Assembly: GCA_964504565.1 (NCBI GenBank)
Contig: CAZDEY010000018.1
Coordinates: forward strand, 3,588 to 67,587
Source: Cesiribacter sp964504565
GTDB taxonomy: Bacteria; Bacteroidota; Bacteroidia; Cytophagales; Cyclobacteriaceae
Reading direction: 5' to 3'
Length of the DNA stretch: 64,000 nucleotides
Shown: positions 9,691 to 18,816 of the stretch, piece after piece
Layout: every line of letters begins with the position of its first letter
Numbering within the stretch: position 1 is the stretch's first letter
The notes under the pieces: generated by a model
Database searches by the model: none
Told to the model about the DNA's origin: nothing
What the model saw: the letters and a program-made list of their open reading frames with translations, nothing else
Position numbers and translations under genes: made by a program

Positions 9691-9723
9691 AATAATTACG
9701 CGCTAAGCCAACAATCTTCCAAA

Positions 9724-10818
9724 TTACTCCTCCGCCTCTACTTCTTTTACCTGCCTGGGAATATACAGTTTAAAGGTAGTACCCTGGCCTAGCTGACTTT
9801 CTACCTCAACCTTGCCGCCCTGGCGGGCAAACATGTTTTGTATTAGGTGCAGACCAATGCCTTTGCCCTCTACCTCGCGGTTAAAGCGGCTAAAGGGCCG
9901 GAAAAGTTTTTTACCGAATCGGCCTAAGTCAATACCAATACCGTTATCTTCAAACAACAGCACCAGGTAGTCAGCTTCTTCGCGGCAGCTTACCTTAATT
10001 TGCAATTTTTCCTCCTTGCGGCGGTACTTTATGCTGTTGGAAAGCAAGTTGCGCAGGGCACTCTCCAGGTAGCTCCGGATAAACTGTACCGGTGGGCAGT
10101 CTTCTAGTTCAACCTGCAGATGGTGCTCAACTTTGGCCAGTTCGGGCTCGGCTTCGTGTAGTACCTGCTCCATAATTTCGGCGGTTTGCAGGGTTTCGGC
10201 CGCTTCCTCCAGGCTCTGAAACTCAATAAGCTTAATCATGCTGCGCAGGGTAAGGTCCAGCCGCTTGGCCGAAGCCTCCAGCATACCCACCACGCTGCCC
10301 TCATCGGGGTGTTCGCGGCTGGCCTTTAGCAGGCTTAGCAGGCCCATCATATTGGCTACGGGGGCGCGCAAATCGTGGGCCGAGGCGTGCACAAAGGTAT
10401 CGAGGTACTGGTTAAGCTCCTGTACCTTCCGGAATTGCTCCTCTAGTTGCAATTGCTGCACTTTTTGGTCGTGAATGTCGGTGCAGGTACCAAACCAGCG
10501 CACCACCTGGCCGTCCAGGTCGCGCAGGGGCAGGCCCTTACCCAGGTGCCAGCGAAAGATGCCATCGTGCCGGCGTATGCGATACTCAATTTCGTAGTAG
10601 TCTTGCCGGACCACGGCGGCTTGCCATGTAGCGGCGCTACGCTCGTGGTCGTCGGGGTGCAGGTATTGCGGCCAGTCCCAACCCTCTTCGGTATCGGGCA
10701 TACTGCCGGCGTACTCTTGCCAGCGCTGGTTGTAGTAGTAGGTATGGCCGTCGGACTGGGCTACCCATACCAATTGGGGCAGGCCCTCGGCTAGTTGGCT
10801 AAACTCTTCGGCCGCCTG
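9724..10818 (-). CDS. Multi-PAS sensor histidine kinase, C-terminal part (after N-run)
   Basis: This frame is open from the edge of the N-run and carries a PAS domain of the PAS_3 type (GLPQLVWVAQ to about the QVVRWFGTCTDIHDQK segment), then a HisKA dimerisation helix with the H-box ASAHDLRAPVANM, the N-box LRNLLSNSIKYR, the G1 box EDNGIGID and the G2 segment GKGIGLHLIQNM. It is therefore a complete kinase core. No start codon of its own fits: the first candidate is a TTG inside the PAS domain. It reads as the continuation of the protein encoded at 10830-13166. The predicted role is autophosphorylation on His and phosphotransfer to an unlinked response regulator; none is seen nearby. Confidence 0.85.
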   Translation of the reverse strand, partial: QAAEEFSQLAEGLPQLVWVAQSDGHTYYYNQRWQEYAGSMPDTEEGWDWPQYLHPDDHERSAATWQAAVVRQDYYEIEYRIRRHDGIFRWHLGKGLPLRDLDGQVVRWFGTCTDIHDQKVQQLQLEEQFRKVQELNQYLDTFVHASAHDLRAPVANMMGLLSLLKASREHPDEGSVVGMLEASAKRLDLTLRSMIKLIEFQSLEEAAETLQTAEIMEQVLHEAEPELAKVEHHLQVELEDCPPVQFIRSYLESALRNLLSNSIKYRRKEEKLQIKVSCREEADYLVLLFEDNGIGIDLGRFGKKLFRPFSRFNREVEGKGIGLHLIQNMFARQGGKVEVESQLGQGTTFKLYIPRQVKEVEAEE

Positions 10819-10819
10819 G

Positions 10820-10829
10820 NNNNNNNNNN
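10820..10829. other. Run of about ten undetermined bases (assembly gap)
   Basis: N characters interrupt the kinase gene between PAS domains. The reading frames on the two sides do not match through the N-run, so its length is probably a placeholder rather than a measured distance. Confidence 0.9.
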
Positions 10830-13166
10830 GCGCTGGCGCAGTTCGGCGGTTTTGGCTTCGTGTATGTTAGAAATGGAGCCTACCCATTTACTAAGCTGAC
10901 TGTTACTGAACAGGGGCGAAGCGCGCAGCACCATCCAGAGGTACTCGCCTTGGCGGTTGCGCAGGCGTAGTTCCAGTATATAGTCGGTTTCTTCCTGCCC
11001 GGCAGTGTGCTGGGCCAGTTCGTGCTGAAAGGCGGGGTAGTCTTCGGGGTGTACCAGCTCTTGCCACGGAACCTGGGGTAGCTCCAGCGCGCTTAGGCCG
11101 GTATAACGGTAAAAGGCCTGGTTAATGTAGTCAACGCGCCCGTCGGGTTTTTGGGTGAAGATGATGTGCGCCAGGTTTTCCGACAGCGATAAAAACTCCT
11201 TGGCATCTTTAATTTCCTTTTCCTGCCGGGAGGCCCGGGTATAATTGCGGGCAATATGGGTAGCCCCCAGCAGTTGGCCGTTGTGGCTGGGTATAGGCGA
11301 GAAGGTAAGTTCGTAGCGTTCGCGCCGCAGTTTTTTATCACCGAAATCCTGTACAATCTGGAAGCTTTCGCCGGTAAGGGCCCGTTGCCATACGGCCAGC
11401 GCGTTCATTTGCTCTTCGGGCAGGTGGTTTAGTGCCTCCGCTAACGACTGCCCCGGCCGAATATCAATGCCGAAAATCTGCTTAAATTCTTTCTGATAAG
11501 CTTTATTAAAGGCCACAAAGCAGCGGTTGGTATCCAGGGCGCAAATCAGGTCCGGCGTGCTGTCAATCATACTTTGCAGCTTGGCGCTCGTAATCTTAAT
11601 TTGCTCCAGGGCAGCTTGTAATTGCGCCCGCGAATCCTTTAATTCTTCCTCCTGCCGCTTAAGTTCGCTGATGTCGCGGGTTACTACCAATAGGCTTTCT
11701 ACCGCCCCTTCGGCATTAACCTCCGGCATTATATTGGAGAAAATAGTATTAAGCCCGGCGGGTGTAGGCACCGTACCGTAATATTCCTGCTTTTGGCCGG
11801 TATCTAAGGCCGTTTGAAGGGTGTTTACAAAACGCTGGGTTTCGGCTGCATCTAGCCCCAGGGCAGCAGGTGTTTTACCCAAAATTGTATCGGGCGGTAT
11901 ACCCGTTGCCCGCTCAAAGGCCGGATTTACAAACAGATGTCGTAGCTCGGTATCGAAGCGGGTAATTACATCGGGTGAGTTGCTGATAAGCGATCGAAAC
12001 TGCTGCTCCGATTTCTGAAGTTGTAGCTCGGTATGTTTTAAATCGGTAATATCAGTAACGGTAACTATTACTCCGTAGGGCAGAGGTGAATAGCCAGCTT
12101 TATACCACTGGTTTACGCCATCGTAGTGGTAGTGAATTTGGTGGGTTTCGGGCTGTTGTTGTTCGGTTACCCGCTTCAGTATATCAAGTGCCCCGGATGC
12201 TTCTACCCCCGGAAATGTCTGTAGCAAGCTTAGGCCGGTTAAATCGGTATCGGGGGGAAGAAAGCCAAATTCCAGGGTCTTCTGATTTGCTTTTTCGTAG
12301 GTAAAATCGGTAATGTGTCCTTCGGCATTGCGCACTGCCCGGTAGCACTGCAAGGCCGCCTCCGAGGTGTTAAAAATAGCTTCAACTAATTCAGTATGGT
12401 GGCGTAGCTGGTCCTCAACTTCTTTTTGTTCGCTTATATCGAAATAGAGCAGCAGTAGTCCATCCTGAAACTTTTGGTAATTATACTGGAACCACTTGTT
12501 ATATTGCTCATGGTTATAGTGCACCTGACCACTGAGCGGCCGGCCGGTTTCTACTACTTCCACTAGTTTAGGAAAAATGCCTTCGGTAGCAATTCCGGGG
12601 TGAAGTTCCAATAAACGTTCGCCAGCTACATCTTGCCCTTCCTGGCCGCGCCAACGTTGGCTTTGGCGATTGGTGCGTAGGTACTCAAAATCGGTGATTT
12701 GGCCGCTATCATCGCGTATGGCTACCAAGGCATCCAAGGCTACGCTGGCCGTATCGAAAATACGGGTTAACAGATTCTGGCTGTGTTCCCGCTCCAGTTG
12801 GCTCTGCTTAAGCTGGGTAATATTCTGGTAGGTTATCAGCAAGCCGTCGTCCAGCTTAACATATTGCGCTTCAAACCACTGGCTTGTAGGGGCTAACTCA
12901 ATTTGTTCGCGCTGGGGTTGGCCGGTTTGCAGTACATTCTGGTAATTTTTAAACGAAGAGCTACCGGCCAGATGCGGGTATAAACCAAGTAGGGTTTGGC
13001 CTTCAACCTGACTATGGCTTAAACCACTATGAAATTTCCGGGCAGCCGGGTTCACCAGGTGGTACTGAAAATCGGTTATTTGTCCGCTACTGCCGTATAC
13101 CGGCTTTAGCAGCTCGGTAGCTACCGGCGAATGTTCAAAAATTTGCCTGAAAGAGGTTAACTCCAT
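10830..13166 (-). CDS. Multi-PAS sensor histidine kinase, N-terminal part (before N-run)
   Basis: About 779 codons made of consecutive PAS-type domains and no kinase core. Six can be counted from repeated FNTSEAAL/DFEY/PGIA-like segments. Recognisable ones include FRSLISNSPDVITRF with GIPPDTILG, a segment with MIDSTPDLICALD, and a PAS_3 domain with VDYINQAFYRYTG followed by a PAC motif ending in VGSISNIHEAK. No transmembrane segment is visible, so the protein is probably cytosolic and senses internal cues. I use the ATG at 13166 (MELTSFRQIFEHSPVA); the frame extends upstream to a GTG at 13238 but those residues do not resemble a PAS start. Joined to 9724-10818 it gives a protein of more than 1140 residues. 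Confidence 0.82.
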
Positions 13167-13348
13167 TAAACAGTTAGCGGACGTTAAAAAATGTTTCCGG
13201 CTAATATAACCATTTAGCGTAAACCAGCCCCTATACACCGCTAACTTATAAAATTTCTGCAGATTTGAGGAAGCGTAGGTGGCAGCAATTATGCCGAATA
13301 TGATCTGTTGTTTTGAGCACGCTACTTACTACGCTATCTTTACTCGCT

Positions 13349-14425
13349 ATGCACCATCAACCTTCCGCGCCGGCGCCTTTTAGTTATACCTATTCGCCCA
13401 ATTTTCCGCAGTTGCTATACCAGCTAAACGCTTCCGTGGTGCTAAGTACCTACCAGAGCGGCAAGGTAGTGGTGTTTTCGGCCCCTACGGAAGAAAAACT
13501 GGTGCAACTGCCGCGCACCTTCAACAAACCTATGGGCCTGGCGTTCGATGGGCACCGGCTGGCCATAGCTACTAAAACCGAGGTGGTGGTTACCGCCAAC
13601 GCTCCCGGCCTGGCCCCGCACTACCCGGCCAAGCCCAATACCTACGATGCCCTGTACGTGCCCCGCGCCACTTACTATACTGGCCCGCTGGATTTACACG
13701 ACCTGCACTGGGCGGGCGGCGCGCTGCTGACCGTAAATACCGCGTTTAGCTGCTTGGGTTTAGTAGGCAGTCGCTACAGCTTTAGGCCGGTATGGAAACC
13801 AAAGTTTATAAACGAACTAAAGCCCGAAGACCGCTGCCACCTAAACGGGCTACTGCTGGAAAACGGCAAACCCAAGTACGTAACCGCCCTGGGCCAAACC
13901 AACGCCCCCCGCGCCTGGAAGTCCGGTATGCTGAAGGGTGGCATTTTACTAGACGTTGACAGCCAGGAAGTGGTAGCCGCCGAACTGCCCGTTCCGCACT
14001 CGCCCCGCCGGTACAAAAACCAGTTGTTGCTGTTGCTATCCGCTACTGGGGAGTTGGTTTCGGTGGAAGAAAGCACCGGCCGCTATGAGGTAATTACCCG
14101 CCTGCCCGGCTTTTTGCGCGGCATGAAGGTGGTGGGCGATTTAGCCCTGGTGGGCCTTAGCAAATTGCGTAAGGGCAGCGAGTTGTTTCAGGATGCGCCC
14201 ATAGCCCGGCAGGAATTAATGTGCGGCCTGGTGGTGGTGCATATACCCAGTGGAAAGCAAGTGGCCTGGTTGCGCTACCAAAACTCGGCCGAAGAATTAT
14301 ACGATGTAGAGTTGCTGCCCCACCGGCGACCCAATATTCTAAATACCCAAAAAAATATCCATAAGCTATCGGTTGTTACGCCAAAAGAAGTATTTTGGAG
14401 TGCCGAAGAAGAAACCGACAACTAA
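13349..14425 (+). CDS. TIGR03032 family protein
   Basis: The protein matches the remembered TIGR03032 pattern along its length: LSTYQSGKVVVF, a FNKPMGLAF strand, LDLHDLHW, VNTAFSCLG, EDRCHLNGLL, YVTALGQTN and PHSPRRY. The family is predicted to fold as a beta-propeller with an uncharacterised enzymatic or binding function. I choose the ATG at 13349 (MHHQPSAPAP); a TTG at 13313 would add 12 residues. There is no signal peptide with this start. It lies 22 bp upstream of a T9SS-exported FG-GAP protein and the two are probably co-transcribed, which hints at a shared function, though none is known. Confidence 0.82.
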   Translation: MHHQPSAPAPFSYTYSPNFPQLLYQLNASVVLSTYQSGKVVVFSAPTEEKLVQLPRTFNKPMGLAFDGHRLAIATKTEVVVTANAPGLAPHYPAKPNTYDALYVPRATYYTGPLDLHDLHWAGGALLTVNTAFSCLGLVGSRYSFRPVWKPKFINELKPEDRCHLNGLLLENGKPKYVTALGQTNAPRAWKSGMLKGGILLDVDSQEVVAAELPVPHSPRRYKNQLLLLLSATGELVSVEESTGRYEVITRLPGFLRGMKVVGDLALVGLSKLRKGSELFQDAPIARQELMCGLVVVHIPSGKQVAWLRYQNSAEELYDVELLPHRRPNILNTQKNIHKLSVVTPKEVFWSAEEETDN

Positions 14426-14447
14426 GCTGCTGAACCCAAATTTTTTT

Positions 14448-17282
14448 ATGAATATTTCTACCCTGCTCCATAACCGCCTGGCCGCCACCTACCAAAAACT
14501 GGCAGGCCGCTGCACCAAACAACTAGAAGAAGGCGCATTTGCCGAACTAACCGCCCGCCGGCAGCGCCGCTACCTAAGCCGGCTGCTTAAGCTGGAGGCC
14601 AAACTAGGCATACGCTCAACCGCCCGAATAAAACACTGGGCCTTGGCCGCCGCTATTGGGTTGGTAAGCCTGGGCAGCGCGCAGGGGCAGGCGCAAAAGC
14701 AGCAGCCGGAGCAACAATTATTTAAAGGTAAATCGGCACTGGAAAGAAAAGTATTATTACGTAAGCACTTCAGTCAGGCTAGGCATAATCAATGGTTACG
14801 TAGTAATCTAAGTGAGATTAGTTTTAGTAAAGGTACTGAGGTTGGTGATGCTGCCAATGGCTTTTACCAATTTACCGACTTAGACGGCGACGGAGATTTA
14901 GATATTTTAGATTCCGGTTATTATTCCGAACCTAGAATATTCTTAAACAATGGCAGCGGCAACTATGCTACTATCCAAGATTTCCTGCCCTCCGGTGGAT
15001 TTTATTCTAACGTTATAGCCGGAGATATAGATGGCGACGGTGATCAAGACCTTATACTGAACGAATACACATCGGAGAGTTATGGCTCAGCTATCTATTT
15101 AAACAATGGAAGTAACAACTTTTCTGAAACAATCGATATCAACGTTGAAGAAGGGTATGTGGTAGGTGTTGCAGATATAGATGGTGATGGTGATTACGAG
15201 GTAGCTTTTGGAGAGTATAACTACGACGGGGAATACAATTCTCAGAATAAAATTGTGTTCTATAACTATACTGATAACAATTGGTTGGAAGTAGCCGAAC
15301 TAGCAGCTGTTGATAATTTTTGGACTATAATTGTCCGGGATTTAAACAATGATTCTAAAGATGATATAATAATCAATAACAGGGAGGAGAGTTCTGCTGA
15401 GGTTTATATCAGTGATGGCAACTCATTTAGTTCAGCAATAAAGATTGATGCTGGCAGCCGACCTTATAGTTTAGATAGAATAGCGGTAGCTAACATAAAT
15501 AGAGATGAATACCCTGATTTAGTATTATTGACCGATACCAAGCTGTATACGGCAATTTCAAATTCAGCCACTTCATTTAGCCTAAATGAAATACACAGCA
15601 TAAACAGTAGCGATGATTATATAGACTTCTCGGCCTTAGGTGCTGGAGACTTGGACGGAGACGGAGATGATGATATTGTATTCATGCCGGGGGTTAATAA
15701 CGAAGCTAAGTTTCAGGTGCTTATAAATGAGTCCGGGTCATTCAGGGCGGGCTATTTAAGTGAAAAGCAGGGTAACTACGAAAGCTATAACCAGCTCTTT
15801 ATAAAAGATTACGATGGTGATGAAGTATATGAAATAATTTTCGTTAACTCACACTACAATCGGTTTTACGAGCCAAGCTCTGATGACAATTTTGCATTGC
15901 AAGAAAGTCCGCTAGATATAGTTGTCAGCTCTGGAGAAAGGTTAGCCTTAGCTGATACCGATAGTGATGGTGACATGGAAGTTCTGAGTGCAGGTTTGCC
16001 ATTTATATGGGTAAATAATAACGGTAGGTTTAATCCTAAAACCATAGGACTTAATGATAATACTCTTCTTCAGAGTATAGAAGGTGCTCAGTTAGATGGA
16101 GATGGTAATTTGGATATAGTACTAGAACCGTATGAAGGAGCTAAAATATTCATTCTTAAAGGTAATGGCGACAATACCTTTAAGGCTCCTGAGGAGTTGG
16201 TATATGAGCAAAGTGAATATGACGATGCTAGGGTCTATGGCTCTGAGATTGTAGACTTAGATGGTAATGGAACGCTGGATTTGTTCACGGGTATATCGTT
16301 AATCAACGATGATGATGATACTTATGAGCGTAAAACTGGTGACCTGGCCTGGTATAATGATGGCAGTGCTAGCTTCGAGCCTCAACAAATAATCTTCGAC
16401 GGCGAAGATCCTCTTGGTTTTATATCATATAGTTACGTAGCCATAATTGATAATTTTGACAAAGGTGACGAGCAGCCTGAATTTCTACGACTTCAAATTG
16501 ATGAGGATTTTAACAGGGATATTATTCTGTCAAAACTTACTGGAAACAAGTACCAAGATGTTGACACTTTGGTGAGAAACTTTGAGTTTTTAAGTTATCC
16601 ACAAATTAAAGCTGCCGACTTAGATGAAGACGGTGATTTGGATGTAGTAGTAATTCAGACTGAATTAGGCGAACAAGGGTATGGTTTTGAGTCAATCTTG
16701 GTTTCTTACCTGAATGATGGGAATGGTATATTCACTGCTGGCGAAGCTACTCAACTTGATGAGAGAATTTTTGATTATGCATTAGCTGATTTCGATAATG
16801 ACAATATTCCGGAGCTAGCAGTTATTGACCCTTTTTCAGGCATTAATATTTATGCACTTGAAGAAGGAGCCTGGTCAACGGAACCTATTGCTACTTTTAC
16901 AAGCTATTTTAAAGATCAGATCACTGTTGAAGATATAGATGGCGATGGAGATAACGATATTGCCGTATCTAGCTACTATTCTTCAGTAGAAGTCTGGTAC
17001 AATAACCTAATAGCCAACCCCAACGGCTTACCCACTGCCTTAGAACAAAACATCCGCATCTTTCCTAACCCTTCAAGCGATAAGCTACATATTAGTCTGC
17101 CCAAGAATCTAGCCAAAGAAAACTGGCAGGTTTCGGTATATGATACTAGTGGGCGTCTTCAGGTCACTGAACAAGCCTCCACTTTGGAATCGGTTGATAT
17201 AGAAAATCTGGCTACGGGCATATACATTTTAAAGCTTAGCAACGGCCAAGATATATTTCAGCATAGGTTTATTAAAAATTAG
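14448..17282 (+). CDS. FG-GAP/VCBS repeat protein with type IX secretion sorting domain
   Basis: A 944-residue protein. After an unusual basic N-terminal region of about 60 residues there is a hydrophobic segment (WALAAAIGLVSLGSAQGQA) that would serve as the signal peptide. The body has at least eight calcium-binding loops of the DLDGDGDLDI type, separated by 40-60 residues, as in FG-GAP/VCBS beta-propellers. The last 75 residues (IRIFPNPSSDKLHISL to the terminal FQHRFIKN) form a T9SS type A sorting domain, so the protein should be exported and attached or released by the type IX system. I use the ATG at 14448; the frame extends into the upstream gene. The long basic N-terminus before the signal is odd and may mean the true start lies further in. 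Confidence 0.88.
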   Translation: MNISTLLHNRLAATYQKLAGRCTKQLEEGAFAELTARRQRRYLSRLLKLEAKLGIRSTARIKHWALAAAIGLVSLGSAQGQAQKQQPEQQLFKGKSALERKVLLRKHFSQARHNQWLRSNLSEISFSKGTEVGDAANGFYQFTDLDGDGDLDILDSGYYSEPRIFLNNGSGNYATIQDFLPSGGFYSNVIAGDIDGDGDQDLILNEYTSESYGSAIYLNNGSNNFSETIDINVEEGYVVGVADIDGDGDYEVAFGEYNYDGEYNSQNKIVFYNYTDNNWLEVAELAAVDNFWTIIVRDLNNDSKDDIIINNREESSAEVYISDGNSFSSAIKIDAGSRPYSLDRIAVANINRDEYPDLVLLTDTKLYTAISNSATSFSLNEIHSINSSDDYIDFSALGAGDLDGDGDDDIVFMPGVNNEAKFQVLINESGSFRAGYLSEKQGNYESYNQLFIKDYDGDEVYEIIFVNSHYNRFYEPSSDDNFALQESPLDIVVSSGERLALADTDSDGDMEVLSAGLPFIWVNNNGRFNPKTIGLNDNTLLQSIEGAQLDGDGNLDIVLEPYEGAKIFILKGNGDNTFKAPEELVYEQSEYDDARVYGSEIVDLDGNGTLDLFTGISLINDDDDTYERKTGDLAWYNDGSASFEPQQIIFDGEDPLGFISYSYVAIIDNFDKGDEQPEFLRLQIDEDFNRDIILSKLTGNKYQDVDTLVRNFEFLSYPQIKAADLDEDGDLDVVVIQTELGEQGYGFESILVSYLNDGNGIFTAGEATQLDERIFDYALADFDNDNIPELAVIDPFSGINIYALEEGAWSTEPIATFTSYFKDQITVEDIDGDGDNDIAVSSYYSSVEVWYNNLIANPNGLPTALEQNIRIFPNPSSDKLHISLPKNLAKENWQVSVYDTSGRLQVTEQASTLESVDIENLATGIYILKLSNGQDIFQHRFIKN

Positions 17283-17301
17283 AATATTAGTAGAAACAAA
17301 A

Positions 17302-17335
17302 GGGGGGCTGGAAATTCACCAGCCCCCCCCTTTTT
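17302..17335 (+). terminator. Intrinsic terminator after the FG-GAP gene
   Basis: GGGGGGCTGG (17302-17311) pairs with CCAGCCCCCC (17319-17328) over a 7-nt loop and is followed by CC and seven T. It sits 20 bp after the stop and separates this gene from the convergent operon. Confidence 0.85.
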
Positions 17336-17349
17336 TTACCTGTCAGCCA

Positions 17350-18099
17350 TTACACTGCCCCCATAACCGGCCGCTTTCCTCTCACTAAATTCTTCACTGG
17401 GGCTTCTTTCAGCCTTTGGCGGCTAATTAAAACTATATATCCGGCATTCAGCAAGAATACTACTACGCACAGCAGTTGCAAGAACTTCATTTCCGGGTAG
17501 TGCAAGAATACAAATATGCTCATAAGGGTGTTCCCAATACCTTTACACCAAGCCGCCCGGGCTGAGTAATATACCTGATTTTTGCCCGAGGAAGCGTAGA
17601 ACATAACGTACAGAAACGCCATAATTACGGTAATCATATAGGCCGAAGTGGCCCCCATAGCCGTATCGTAACCCTCTTGAAAGAAGAGGTAGAACGCGGG
17701 TACCCACAGCAGGGTAGCGGCAACTTCCCACCAGATAAACTTATTTTTAAACAGCGGGGTGCTCATTTGCTTTTTGCCGTACCGGAGAATGGTATAGAAT
17801 ATAAACAGATCCAGGAAAAACCAGATGCGCAGCCCCCACACAAACACTAAGCCCAGGTTAGTAGTAATCATAAAACCCCATACAAACTCCCAAGCCAGGT
17901 TAGAGGCACCGGCCGGGGCGGGCATCTCTACAAACTTATGCCGGAATGCATTTCGGATGATAAAGTAGTAGACTACATTCCAGAATATGGTGCCGGCCAA
18001 AATCAGTACTATATCGGCAAGCGAGTAGTCGCAGAGGTTAACGTACTTAATTAGTTCCGGGTAGTGTTGGCACCAGTAGTGGGTTTCGGTCCAGTTCAT
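17350..18099 (-). CDS. Membrane protein resembling Pyr4/PaxB-type terpene cyclases
   Basis: A 249-residue polytopic protein with about seven predicted membrane spans. The segment SNLAWEFVWGF (Glu71) recalls the NLAWEF/Y motif of transmembrane terpene cyclases such as Pyr4 and PaxB of fungal meroterpenoid and indole-diterpene pathways, whose Glu at about residue 63 protonates the epoxide. The size, span layout and a final span ending VVFLLNAGYIVLI also fit. At the position where those enzymes have a catalytic Asp this protein appears to have Asn218, while Asp97 (IWFFLDLFIFY) lies in another span. It is the last gene of a three-gene operon (6 bp after the preceding gene). A cyclase, isomerase or non-catalytic relative are all possible; the assignment rests on remembered motifs. 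Confidence 0.55.
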   Translation of the reverse strand: MNWTETHYWCQHYPELIKYVNLCDYSLADIVLILAGTIFWNVVYYFIIRNAFRHKFVEMPAPAGASNLAWEFVWGFMITTNLGLVFVWGLRIWFFLDLFIFYTILRYGKKQMSTPLFKNKFIWWEVAATLLWVPAFYLFFQEGYDTAMGATSAYMITVIMAFLYVMFYASSGKNQVYYSARAAWCKGIGNTLMSIFVFLHYPEMKFLQLLCVVVFLLNAGYIVLISRQRLKEAPVKNLVRGKRPVMGAV

Positions 18100-18105
18100 A
18101 GCAAA

Positions 18106-18813
18106 TTAAGGTAAAAGGGTATAGGCTAGCACGGCGCTTACTCCAATCCAGACGCCTTCAATCACTCCCAAGGCAATAGCTGAGCGGTTGTCCGACTTAG
18201 GCCTAATAAAGCGAACTACTATCAGTGGCAAGCTGGCGGCAATCAGCCCTTCGCAAAGAATTATGTAGTAGGGTGCATTATAAAGCATGCTGCAGTTTTG
18301 GTAGAACCACCAACCGGCCTGTTTCGCCAGATGCTCGTATAGCGGAATATAGAGAGCCCCGGAGATGCCCATAGCAAAAATGGCGACTATCGTTCCCCAC
18401 TTTTTTACCGCCAGGTAACTCATATACCCTAGTTGGGTAAGGGCAATTGCCCAGCTAAGTGGCATGTACAAAGGGGAACTCCACAACTTGGGGCCATCGG
18501 GGTAAACCAAGGCACTAATAGTCTGCACTGAATAATTATCGGCCCAGAGTTCCATAATTCCGGCTATAGTACCAAACAGCAGAAGCCTTAGTAAAAAGCG
18601 ATTTCCCTTTACCCAGGCGTAGCCTAAGTACAGAAAGAAGGACGGTACGGTAATAAGGTAAACGGCCAATTGCCCGGCCTCCAGCCACGCACTAATCGCC
18701 GACCACAGCACCATTATACCTTGGGTAATAAAAATAAAGCGCGAGGTTGAGGCTGAAGTATAGGGGCACTGCAGCGTCTTGGTCTGGTTTTTATTGAGTA
18801 AAAGTGAACTCAT
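18106..18813 (-). CDS. Polytopic membrane protein, possibly DUF6989-like
   Basis: A 235-residue protein with six to seven membrane spans. Conserved-looking features are GIMELWADNY (Glu88 and Asp92 within or near a span), ALVYPDGPKLWSSPLYMPLSW and a later WWFYQNC. The W-SP-YMP-W pattern resembles proteins I recall as DUF6989, whose function is unknown. The intramembrane acidic residues and position between an MpaB-type oxygenase and a terpene-cyclase-like protein suggest a lipid- or terpenoid-modifying enzyme; this is inference. Gaps of 3 and 6 bp to its neighbours make co-transcription nearly certain. Confidence 0.6.
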   Translation of the reverse strand: MSSLLLNKNQTKTLQCPYTSASTSRFIFITQGIMVLWSAISAWLEAGQLAVYLITVPSFFLYLGYAWVKGNRFLLRLLLFGTIAGIMELWADNYSVQTISALVYPDGPKLWSSPLYMPLSWAIALTQLGYMSYLAVKKWGTIVAIFAMGISGALYIPLYEHLAKQAGWWFYQNCSMLYNAPYYIILCEGLIAASLPLIVVRFIRPKSDNRSAIALGVIEGVWIGVSAVLAYTLLP

Positions 18814-18816
18814 AGC

